In this document: positions 15,277 through 22,646 of the stretch, piece after piece
Numbering within the stretch: position 1 is the first letter of the stretch
Layout: the number at the start of each line of letters is the position of its first letter
Source of the DNA: Corallococcus sp. EGB
Lineage (GTDB): Bacteria; Myxococcota; Myxococcia; Myxococcales; Myxococcaceae
Reading direction: 5' to 3'
NCBI RefSeq assembly: GCF_019968905.1
Contig: NZ_CP079946.1
Location: forward strand, 1,736,001 to 1,800,000
DNA: 64,000 nucleotides
Notes under the pieces: generated by a model
The model's database searches: none
Seen by the model: the letters and a program-made list of their open reading frames with translations, nothing else
What the model was told of the DNA's origin: nothing
Position numbers and translations under genes: made by a program

Positions 15277-17043
15277 TCACGCCACCTTGAGCAGGGGCGT
15301 GCTCATCACCCGGTCTACCCAGCCGGACTGGCTGGCGCCCGCCTCGCGCGGGGCGTCCATCATCGCCTGGAGCACGCGCGGCACCTGGTAGGGGTCCGCG
15401 AACTGCAGCACGTTCACCTCGCTGAAGGGCACGCCCAGCTGCTTCGCGCACGAGCGCACCGTGCTGCCGCGCGCTCCCGCACTCGCCACGCTCACCAGCA
15501 ACGCCATGGCCGCCACGCTGTAGCCACACGCGTGGAAGGCCCTGGCGAACTGGTCGCCCGCCTCGCCCGCCTCGTCACCCACCACCATCACCACCAGCTT
15601 CGCCTCCGCTGGGATGCGCACGCCGGAGCGGTGCAGCGCGTGGATGCCGGCCGCGTGCACCGTGCCGCCGCACGCCTGCAGCCCGGACAGCATGTGCTGC
15701 ACCGCCGTGCGGTTCGCCGCCTTGGGCTGGAGCACCGTGCCCATGGTGTCGAACGCCGCCACATGGAGCTTGTTCATCGGGAAGCCCGCGAGGATGCGCG
15801 ACAGCGCCTCCTTGGACTGCTCGATGGCGCCCTCCATGGAGCCCGACTTGTCGATGAGGAACATCACCCGCACGTCCGTCTCCGCCGTCGCCTCCGCCAC
15901 CGCCTTCTTCACGGCGTTGTCGCTCGCCTCCTCAAGCTTGCGACGCACGTCCTCGCTCCGGACGTTCTTCGCGATGTTCAGCGCGCGCTGATCCGTGGCG
16001 CTCGCCACCGCCCGCTCCCAGCGCGCCTTCACGGACGGCTCCTGCAGCAGGCCCAGCTCCTCCAGCGTGGGCGTCATCAGCCGCAGGTCGCGGTCCGACA
16101 ACGACGGCAGCAGCGTGGCCAGGATGGCGGGCGTGAGGCCCACGTCCTTCGGCAGCCGGCCCACGACCTCCTTGTAGGAGAGCCGCTCCAGTTCAATCCA
16201 CTCGCAGATCTCCGCCTCGGAGAGGCCGTCGAAGCGCTCGCGCTTCACCAGCGTGAGCCCCTGCAGCCCCACCTGCCGGTGGCCGCCGCCCGCCTGCTTC
16301 TGCTTCCAGCCGAGCACCTCGAAGAAGCCCTGTGACTGGGGCTTGTAGCCCGCCTTGCGCGCCAGCTTCTTCAGCGTCTCCTTGTAGCCCGCCTTCACCA
16401 GGCCCTGGAGCATGGGCAGGTTCGCCTCACGCGCGGCCAGCCACTTCTGCGCCACGCGCTTCCAGCGGCCCAGGGGCGGCTTGCGCGACGCAGGGTCTCC
16501 GAAGCCCGCGGCGCGGTTGAGGCGCGCGATCTCCGGCGTCTCCAGCAGCTCCGCCACGCGCAGCACGGCCTTGGGCGTGAGCATCCGCGTGGAGCGGCGC
16601 ACGTAGTGCAACACCATGGCCTCGCCGATGGCGCGATAGTCGTCGTCGTGGAAGGCGATGGTGCCCTGGCCGTCGCGCACGGGCTGGCCCGCGTGCTCCT
16701 GCACCAGCATCAGCGCGCAGGTGGCCACCTTCAGGTCGCGCCAGTCCGTCTGCGTCAGCGCGTACGACGCGAAGTGCGCCATCAGCGCCGGGTTCAGGCG
16801 GTAGAGCTCCAGCAGCTGTCCGTACAGCTTCACCGCGGCGGGCACGAACAGGCCCGGCGCGACCTTGCGGCCGAGCGTCCGCACTTTCGCGTCCGCTCTG
16901 GCGGCGGGCACCCAGGTGCCGTTCACGTCCAGGCCGGGGCGGTGGTGCCACAGGTGGGCAGCGCCGCCGAGCACCACGTCGAGCAGCCGCTCGGCTGGTC
17001 CCCGCTGCGTCTCCGGAAGGGTCGTCTGCGTGCGAGTGCTCAT
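15277..17043 (-). CDS. Ro60/TROVE-like protein with C-terminal vWA domain (588 aa)
   Basis: The N-terminal 370 residues are helical repeats. One stretch (LLPSLSDRDLRLMTPTLEEL, about 311-330, followed by a run ending in ALNIAKNV) resembles the late TROVE repeats of bacterial Ro (Rsr). The C-terminal part is a von Willebrand A domain with a complete MIDAS: D398, S400 and S402 in LIDKSGSMEG, T461 in CGGTVHAAG and D490 in VVMVVGDEAG. Ro proteins bind misfolded RNA and Y RNAs and can gate exonucleases. The TROVE assignment is by my own comparison and is divergent; the vWA assignment is firm. A tRNA-like element lies about 120 bases upstream on the same strand. Confidence 0.7.
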   Translation of the reverse strand: MSTRTQTTLPETQRGPAERLLDVVLGGAAHLWHHRPGLDVNGTWVPAARADAKVRTLGRKVAPGLFVPAAVKLYGQLLELYRLNPALMAHFASYALTQTDWRDLKVATCALMLVQEHAGQPVRDGQGTIAFHDDDYRAIGEAMVLHYVRRSTRMLTPKAVLRVAELLETPEIARLNRAAGFGDPASRKPPLGRWKRVAQKWLAAREANLPMLQGLVKAGYKETLKKLARKAGYKPQSQGFFEVLGWKQKQAGGGHRQVGLQGLTLVKRERFDGLSEAEICEWIELERLSYKEVVGRLPKDVGLTPAILATLLPSLSDRDLRLMTPTLEELGLLQEPSVKARWERAVASATDQRALNIAKNVRSEDVRRKLEEASDNAVKKAVAEATAETDVRVMFLIDKSGSMEGAIEQSKEALSRILAGFPMNKLHVAAFDTMGTVLQPKAANRTAVQHMLSGLQACGGTVHAAGIHALHRSGVRIPAEAKLVVMVVGDEAGEAGDQFARAFHACGYSVAAMALLVSVASAGARGSTVRSCAKQLGVPFSEVNVLQFADPYQVPRVLQAMMDAPREAGASQSGWVDRVMSTPLLKVA

Positions 17044-17160
17044 GGCGGTCGTCCCCCTTTCGGGACGCAGAGGCATGCCCGGAAGGGCTGCCTGGGGTGG
17101 GAGGGAAAAAGTGAGCGCCCGAGTGAGGAAGCCGGAAGGCTGAATCCAGAATTCAGTGCC

Positions 17161-17275
17161 GGACCGCCGGCGGTCCCCCCGCCTTGTGAGCGGAGAGGTG
17201 GAGTCGAACCACGGCGTGTAGGGCCTCTTCGGCCGGGCGCTCGAAAGCGATGCGCCCCTGGACGGCACCTCGGCC
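17161..17275 (-). ncRNA. candidate Y-RNA-like (YrlA-type) tRNA-mimic RNA
   Basis: Within a 400-base gene-free gap, the minus strand contains a perfect tRNA T-arm mimic (GTGGTTCGACTCCAC, 17198-17212). Before it come GGCCGAAGAGG, whose 9-base part at 17225-17233 fits the GNCGAAGNG Ro-binding consensus as I remember it for bacterial Y RNAs, and a 9-bp hairpin with a CTTT loop and one bulge (17235-17257). A CCGC/GCGG hairpin with a 7-base loop follows, and then a 16-base palindrome (17161-17176). No full tRNA cloverleaf can be drawn. Position upstream of, and co-directional with, the TROVE/vWA gene supports a Y-RNA role. The ends are guesses. Confidence 0.35.
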
Positions 17276-17443
17276 GGAACCCTGACGGCGCACTTTCCGG
17301 GCCTTTTTCCGGGACCTTACGGGCCTGCCCCTGCGTCTTTGGAGAAGACCCACCGCGTCATGCGTGGCGCCGGAAGAAAGCGCGTCAGGAAGCGCTGGGG
17401 GAGGGCGTCGGAGGTCCTGTAACCAGTCGGAGGCTGTTCGCGG

Positions 17444-18202
17444 ATGCAACGTGTTAATTTGCCGCGCCACATCCCCGTAACCCAACCTCTCGGGACGAGG
17501 ACCTCCCGGGACAGCCTCCAGGGTCTTCCGGTGTACGAGCAGCTCACGGATGAGGAATTGTTCGCGGAGGTGACGCGGCGCCGAGCCACGGGCGAGGCCG
17601 TCGGGACCCCGCTGGGGGCCTTGTGCGCGCGGTGGGCGCGCCCGGCCCGCTACGTCATCAGCAGGATCCAGGGCAGCTACGGACGGGGTTCGCCGGCGGA
17701 CGCCGACGAGCTCTTCCAGGACGCGGTGGGGAAGTTCCTCGACCGGGGCCTGGATCAGTTCCGGGGCGTGTCCGAGCAGATGCCGGGCAGGAGCGCGTCT
17801 CCCAAGACGTTCTTCCTGCGCATCGTCAAGCACGTCGCCATCGACTTCTACCGGCGGCACCGGGAGGAGCTGGCGCCCGCGCCGGCCTCACCCGACGACG
17901 TGATGGAAGAGACCCCGTCCGAAGTGGCCCGGGCGGTGGAGGGCGCACGGCGTCGCGAGGAGCGCGCCGAGGCGCAGGAACTGTACTGGGCCGCCTACGC
18001 CAGGCTCCAGCAGGAGCACCCCAAGGAGGCTTCCGCATGGGAGCTCTATCACCACGAGGACGTGGAGGATCACGAGGAATGCGCACGCCGTCTGAACATC
18101 AGCGTGGTGAACTCGTACAAGCGCGTCAGTCGCGCACAGGCATACCTGCGTTTGTACCTGCTGGAGTTGCAGCGGGACGGACTGCCGGAGGACCAGTCGT
18201 GA
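17444..18202 (+). CDS. ECF-type RNA polymerase sigma factor (252 aa)
   Basis: The central part has sigma region-2 character (DADELFQDAVGKFLDR followed by PKTFFLRIVKHVAIDFYRR, about 85-140). A charged linker follows, then a C-terminal region-4-like helix pair (ECARRLNISVVNSYKRVSRAQAYLRL). The arrangement fits a divergent ECF sigma factor. A GGAGG lies about ten bases before the ATG. The next gene, 46 bases on, encodes a Cys/His-rich protein that is the probable regulator of this sigma factor. Confidence 0.78.
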   Translation: MQRVNLPRHIPVTQPLGTRTSRDSLQGLPVYEQLTDEELFAEVTRRRATGEAVGTPLGALCARWARPARYVISRIQGSYGRGSPADADELFQDAVGKFLDRGLDQFRGVSEQMPGRSASPKTFFLRIVKHVAIDFYRRHREELAPAPASPDDVMEETPSEVARAVEGARRREERAEAQELYWAAYARLQQEHPKEASAWELYHHEDVEDHEECARRLNISVVNSYKRVSRAQAYLRLYLLELQRDGLPEDQS

Positions 18203-18248
18203 TGCCGCGCGGGGGCATGCCGTCCTCCGCCCTGCCCGGGATGTCGCG

Positions 18249-19439
18249 ATGAAGAGTGATGCGCTGTCCCGCTACCAGGCCCGGTTCGCGCGCCTGGGTG
18301 CGGGCCCCCTCGAGGTGGGTGAGTTGTTGGAGGTGGTGGGGGATGTGCTGCGCCGCTCGGACCGGCTCGGCACCGACGGGGTGGAGGAGGCCTTGAAGGG
18401 CCTGGGCCGCCCCGAAGTGGAGGCCTGGCTGGCCCAGCAGAAACCGCAGGCGCTCCAGCCGGTGCTCCTTCGCGCCGCCGAGGAGTCGATGGAGGTGGCG
18501 CTGGGTGAGGAGGGTGAGGAGTCGGAGCTGTGGCGCGCCTCCGCGCTGGAAGGGCTGGCCGCCCGGGACCGGGCCGCCTCGGCCGCCCGCGCGCTCATCA
18601 CCTGGGAGATGTTGAAGGGCCCGTTGGACGGAGATGCGGGCGCCGCCCGCGAGCGCTTCCTCGGGGCGCTGGGGCACCTGGACACCGCGCTGCGCCCGAG
18701 GGCGCGCTGGTTCATCCCGCTCAACACCGAGCGCCGCGCCGAGCGCGACCTGCTGGACCCCGTGGAGCGCCCCGGCGCCTGGTGGTTCTCCGCGCGGGCC
18801 GGCTGTGATGACCTGGTGGCGTCCTGGACGGGCCGCCCCATGAAGGACCCGAAGCACCTGAAGGACTGCGCCAGCTGCCGCGCGGACCGGATGGACACCG
18901 CGGTGGTGGACACGCCCCCTCGCCGCCACCTCACGGACGACGAGCTGTGGCGGCTGGACTCGGGCGAGATGAGCCTCGAGGAGCGCGACCGCGTGGAGGC
19001 CCACACCGCCAGCTGCGCTGATTGCGCGCAGGCCGTGCTGGCGCTGGAAGAGGGCGACGCCGCCATCGAGGAAGCGCTGGAGTTGGAAGAGGACGGGGTG
19101 CAGGCCCCGCGCGCGGCGCGCGACTCGCGCGCGGACGTGGCCCGGCGCCCCGGCGCGGCCCGCCTCCCGGAGCACCGCGAGGTGCTGGAGGAGCGGCGCG
19201 ATTTCCGCGTGGTGCTGGTGCGCGAGCGTCAGCGGTTGAGGCTCCTGGTGCAGCCCCTGGGCGCGCGGCCGGTGACGGCCGCCGTCTTCCTGTCGCCTGG
19301 ACGCCCGTCGCTCAAGCCGACGCAGGGACCGGAGGGGTTGTCCTTCGACCTGTCCACGGCGCTGGCCACCGGCGCGCACTCGGCCCACCTCACGGTGCAG
19401 GCCGGGCAGGAGACGCTGGAGCGCGACTTCGCCTTCTGA
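18249..19439 (+). CDS. zinc-finger (zf-HC2-like) protein, probable anti-sigma partner (396 aa)
   Basis: The N-terminal 180 residues are a helical domain of unknown type. The middle has two Cys/His clusters: DCASCRAD, preceded by H in KHLKDC (about 204-212), and AHTASCADCAQAV (about 253-266), the HxxxCxxC form seen in zinc-binding anti-sigma domains. The C-terminal 100 residues look beta-rich. No transmembrane helix is evident, so if it is an anti-sigma factor it would be soluble. Its position directly after the sigma gene supports that role. The C-terminal function is unknown. Confidence 0.6.
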   Translation: MKSDALSRYQARFARLGAGPLEVGELLEVVGDVLRRSDRLGTDGVEEALKGLGRPEVEAWLAQQKPQALQPVLLRAAEESMEVALGEEGEESELWRASALEGLAARDRAASAARALITWEMLKGPLDGDAGAARERFLGALGHLDTALRPRARWFIPLNTERRAERDLLDPVERPGAWWFSARAGCDDLVASWTGRPMKDPKHLKDCASCRADRMDTAVVDTPPRRHLTDDELWRLDSGEMSLEERDRVEAHTASCADCAQAVLALEEGDAAIEEALELEEDGVQAPRAARDSRADVARRPGAARLPEHREVLEERRDFRVVLVRERQRLRLLVQPLGARPVTAAVFLSPGRPSLKPTQGPEGLSFDLSTALATGAHSAHLTVQAGQETLERDFAF

Positions 19440-19449
19440 GTGAAGCGCG

Positions 19450-19483
19450 GAGCGGCGGAAGGGGGATCCTTCCGCCTCCGCTC
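19450..19483. terminator. bidirectional hairpin between convergent genes
   Basis: GAGCGG and CGGAAGG pair with CCTTCCG and CCGCTC, giving 13 pairs with a 3-base bulge. It is placed between the stop at 19439 and the minus-strand stop at 19488. It lacks a T-run but is well placed to end both transcripts. Confidence 0.5.
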
Positions 19484-19487
19484 CCGC

Positions 19488-20771
19488 TCACTGCATCTGG
19501 GAGGGAGGCTCGTCCCGGCCAGAGGAGTCGTACGGCTGGGGCGAGCGCACCGGCGAGCGGGGCAGTGGGAGGGGGCCCCGCGAGGCGCCGGCCCGCACGC
19601 CGCCGGACAGGAACGCCGCCACGAGCTGTGTGAGCGGCGGCCGGGTGGCGAGCGCCACGCCGCACACCATCAACACCTGCTGTTCGAAGCGCCCCTGGGT
19701 CTGCCGGTACGCGTTGCAGCCCTTCGGCGTGGAAGCGCCCAGGTCCCGGTCGAAGTGCTGGTCGTCGGTGCCCCAGCGGATGCGGAGGGAGTCCGCCGCG
19801 AGCCGGATGAGCAGGGGCTCTCCGCCCCAGGTGCCCTCGATGAGGGTGGCGGGGCCTCCGGCGCGCACCTTCACCGAAAGGTCGCGCAGCTCGTAGGTTC
19901 CGTTCACCTCGATGCCGTGCTCGAAGAGCTCGTCACCGAACCCGCCCTTCCACGAGGGGCCCTTGCCTCGCACGAGCGGCGTCGCCGTCTGCACGTGCTG
20001 CGCGTCGAACCAGGCGGTGCCGACCCTGCCCAGCGGTGTGTTCGCCTTGGGCTTGGGGTCGTCCTCCAGACCCTGGGGGCCGGAGGGCAGGGGCTGCGGC
20101 GCGGTGAGCAGGTCCGTGGTCTTCACGGACGCGTCCACCGTCTCGAAGCGTACGCCGCCGAGCCACGCCTGGCCGGTGCCGCTCATGATGAGGCCGGCCA
20201 TGATGGTGGTGGCCTCTTGCGGCACGTCCAGCACCACGTCGTAGCGCTTGCAGCCGCGGGTGCCCACCAGGGCGCGCGACTGCATGTTGTCGAAGGCGAG
20301 CGGCTGCTTGGGGTCCGAGCCCTCCACGCGCATCCACAGCCCCGCCCAGCCCTTCACGTCCTGGTGGCGCACGGCCGCGGAGAAGCGCAGGCGCTTGCCC
20401 CGGAAGTCCTGCGCGCTGAAGGCCTGCATGAAGGTGCCGAAGCTGTCCGTGGCCTGCGTGCGCGAGCGCAGGAAGGCGCTGCGCGTGCCTTCGCACGGCG
20501 AGGATTCATCCACGCCGGCTTCGTAGTGCTGGGGCGCGCTCTCCGTGACGTACCAACCCTGCGGCAGCTTCGGCCGCGAGGTGTCCTGCGCCGCGGGCAT
20601 GCCGCCGGATGCGGCGGGAGACGGCGTCGCAGCGCCCGGCTGAGCCGAGGACGCGGAGACGGACGCCGCGCCCGACGTCAGCGCTGAAGCACCGGACGGG
20701 GACGGCTGGGCCGCCGCGAGGGTAGCGCAGAGCACGAAGAGCAGGCCGGGGATGCGGTGTCGGAGTGCCAT
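19488..20771 (-). CDS. exported protein with a carbohydrate-binding-like (AraC-effector-associated) domain
   Basis: A signal peptide (about 1-22, ending LAAAQ) is followed by a Ser/Ala/Pro-rich linker to about 65. The domain from GWYVTESAPQHYEAGVD to GVRFETVD has the motifs FGTFMQAFSAQDFRGKRLRFSA, WAGLWMRVEG and AFDNMQSRAL. This jelly-roll-like domain is usually found at the end of AraC-type regulators and related proteins. The remaining 200 residues, with two well-spaced Cys, are unassigned. The gene follows an ECF sigma/anti-sigma pair on the same strand after 11 bases, so it may be under that sigma factor. Substrate and function are unknown. Confidence 0.6.
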   Translation of the reverse strand: MALRHRIPGLLFVLCATLAAAQPSPSGASALTSGAASVSASSAQPGAATPSPAASGGMPAAQDTSRPKLPQGWYVTESAPQHYEAGVDESSPCEGTRSAFLRSRTQATDSFGTFMQAFSAQDFRGKRLRFSAAVRHQDVKGWAGLWMRVEGSDPKQPLAFDNMQSRALVGTRGCKRYDVVLDVPQEATTIMAGLIMSGTGQAWLGGVRFETVDASVKTTDLLTAPQPLPSGPQGLEDDPKPKANTPLGRVGTAWFDAQHVQTATPLVRGKGPSWKGGFGDELFEHGIEVNGTYELRDLSVKVRAGGPATLIEGTWGGEPLLIRLAADSLRIRWGTDDQHFDRDLGASTPKGCNAYRQTQGRFEQQVLMVCGVALATRPPLTQLVAAFLSGGVRAGASRGPLPLPRSPVRSPQPYDSSGRDEPPSQMQ

Positions 20772-20782
20772 CACGGATGTCC

Positions 20783-21319
20783 TCACAGGGCGGCCGGCCG
20801 CGAGCTCAGCGCCGCCCGTGTCAGGCCGCTGGACGCGTCGTAGCGGGGGACCTCGCCTTGTCCACCGGGGTGATACACGAGCAGCCCGCGCGCATTCGCG
20901 GACCGGAGGCAGTGCTCCTGCGTGGCCAGGTCCGGGCACGCGACCACGATGTCCCGGGGCACCTCCTCCGCCTCCTGAGCCGCGACGGTTGGCGCTTCCA
21001 CGGGCGTCACGGACGGGGAACTCGCTTCCCGACCCGGACGCAGCAGCAGGAACACGGAGGCCGCAACCGCGACCAGCGCCGCGGCAGCGGCTGCCGGACG
21101 GTGCCAGCGCGCGGGGCGCACCACGACCGTGTCGTGCGGCATGGAGGCGGCGACCTCGTACAACTGCTCCTCCAGCAGGGCCTCCTCCTGGAGCAGCCGC
21201 GCGCACGCTTCGCACGTGAGCGTGTGGGCCTCGAGCTCCGCCGCGGCTTCGGGCGGCAGCGCGCCCAGCAGGTACTGCTCCGTGCGGTCGCGGGTGAGGT
21301 GGGGCGTGAGCGGCTTCAT
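20783..21319 (-). CDS. membrane anti-sigma factor with zinc-finger N-terminus (178 aa)
   Basis: The N-terminal cytosolic part carries the anti-sigma zinc-finger pattern (AELEAHTLTCEACARLLQEE, HxxxCxxC). One transmembrane helix (AAAAAALVAVAASVFLLL, about 75-92) anchors it, leaving about 85 residues outside, with two Cys. The gene overlaps the sigma-factor stop by four bases (ATGA), the standard organisation of ECF sigma/anti-sigma pairs. It should hold the sigma factor at the membrane until an envelope signal is sensed. Confidence 0.82.
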   Translation of the reverse strand: MKPLTPHLTRDRTEQYLLGALPPEAAAELEAHTLTCEACARLLQEEALLEEQLYEVAASMPHDTVVVRPARWHRPAAAAAALVAVAASVFLLLRPGREASSPSVTPVEAPTVAAQEAEEVPRDIVVACPDLATQEHCLRSANARGLLVYHPGGQGEVPRYDASSGLTRAALSSRPAAL

Positions 21320-22041
21320 GGCTTTTCCTCTTCGAGCGCGGCGCGCAGCTTCTTGCGGACCTCGCACACAATCTGTCGCACGCGCTGGACGGACAGCCCG
21401 ACGCGGGAGGCGACCTCGGCATGGGGAAGCCCCTGGCCGTCACAGGCCAGGAGGAAGACGTTGCGCGCGCCTGGCGACACCTGCTCCAGCGCGCTCCGGG
21501 CCCGGGTGAGCTGCTCCTCCGACAACAGGCGCTTCTCCGCGGACTCGGCGGGGTCCACCGGGTGCTGCCGCTCCGTCAGCTCCTCCACCGTGCCATCCAC
21601 CGACTCGCGCCGCGTGCGCCGGGCATCATCCGACGCGAGGAACGCCGCCTGGGCGAGCGCGAGCGCTGGCAGGCGCAGCTCGGTGAGCAGGCCCCGCTGC
21701 TGCTGCTGGATGAGGCGCGCCCATGTCTCCTGCGCCAGCTCCTGGGCCCGGTCCACCCGCAGGCCCCGCGCGAGCAGCGACACGACCACCCGGCGCTGGT
21801 GCCGCGCGATGAGCGCGTCCCACGCGGCCCGCTCCCCGGACAGCGCGCGCCGGGACAGGGCCTCCTCGTCCGGCGCCACGGGCCGGGCGGCCCTGCTCGA
21901 GTCCTGCCGTGACTGGAGGGTCGTCATCCCCAAGCCCTGAACGGCTGCATCCATGCCGTCTTCCCGTTGCGAGCCGCGCTCGTCCACCGGAGCGCGTTCC
22001 AGCCCCGGGCTTCCGGGGAAACGCGCCTCCTGGCCGGACAT
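21316..22041 (-). CDS. ECF-family RNA polymerase sigma factor
   Basis: Region 2 is recognisable as AWDALIARHQRRVVVSLLARGL, then DRAQELAQETWARLIQQ, and region 4 as SPGARNVFLLACDGQGLPHAEVASRVGLSVQRVRQIV. The start is uncertain: no candidate has a strong ribosome site, and ATGs at 21954 and 21927 would shorten the poorly conserved N-terminus. The gene is coupled to the anti-sigma gene by an ATGA overlap and probably controls its own operon, including the exported protein at 19488. Confidence 0.82.
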   Translation of the reverse strand: MSGQEARFPGSPGLERAPVDERGSQREDGMDAAVQGLGMTTLQSRQDSSRAARPVAPDEEALSRRALSGERAAWDALIARHQRRVVVSLLARGLRVDRAQELAQETWARLIQQQQRGLLTELRLPALALAQAAFLASDDARRTRRESVDGTVEELTERQHPVDPAESAEKRLLSEEQLTRARSALEQVSPGARNVFLLACDGQGLPHAEVASRVGLSVQRVRQIVCEVRKKLRAALEEEKP

Positions 22042-22082
22042 ATCGACGGGAATGGGCAATGGGGGCCCGGGGTGGGGAAATG

Positions 22083-22553
22083 TCAGTTCGTGGCGGGGCT
22101 CTCGCCGGAGGCCCAGGGCTGACTGGAGACGCGCACCACGCCCTGGCAGCGGGCGCAGACGCGGCCTTCAGCGTCCATCAGCCTGGCGGAGGCGAAGACG
22201 GTGGACGGGCCGCCGTTGTCGATGACGGCCTCCACGCGGAGGTGGTTGCCGGTGGCGGGGCGCTCGAAGCTCATGGACAGCTGGACCGTGGCGCAGCGGC
22301 GGGTGGGGTCCCGGAGCGCCGGGGTGCAGCCGATGGCGAAGTCGAAGAGGGCGGAGAGCACGCCGCCGTTGACGGCGGAGGCGCCCAGGCCGCCCCGGTG
22401 CTGGGGCTGCACCTCCGGCAGCTCCACCACCACCATGCGTCCTTCGGGGAAGGACATCCTGGCGCCGAAGTGGCGCAGGGTGAGGCTCTGGTTGAAGAGC
22501 TCCGCGAAGCGGTCGAGCTTTTCCTGGGAGGGTCGGGACGGGGTGTCGGACAT
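22083..22553 (-). CDS. PaaI-family hotdog thioesterase (156 aa)
   Basis: The protein has the hotdog-fold pattern of the PaaI/YdiI family: a strand-rich N-terminal half (GRMVVVELPEVQPQHRGGLG), the core ASAVNGGVLSALFDFAIG, where N and the G-G pair mark the long hotdog helix, and RCATVQLSMSFERPA, with an acyl-CoA thioesterase-type C-terminal sheet. It should hydrolyse short or aromatic acyl-CoA esters in the cytosol. Its transcription is divergent from the helicase gene. Confidence 0.85.
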   Translation of the reverse strand: MSDTPSRPSQEKLDRFAELFNQSLTLRHFGARMSFPEGRMVVVELPEVQPQHRGGLGASAVNGGVLSALFDFAIGCTPALRDPTRRCATVQLSMSFERPATGNHLRVEAVIDNGGPSTVFASARLMDAEGRVCARCQGVVRVSSQPWASGESPATN

Positions 22554-22646
22554 GGCAGGTGACGCCTCTTATAACCCACGCTCCTGCCCGTCCCGGGAGC
22601 GGACGGCCCGGCGGGCGCCAGGGTTGGCGGAAGACCCGGCACCCAC

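Noticed and set aside
17180-17275. tRNA-Sec or tmRNA 3' end suggested by the GGTTCGACTCC T arm
   Set aside because: No matching acceptor 5' strand, no UCA-type anticodon arm, no tag-peptide frame and no CCA end could be found.
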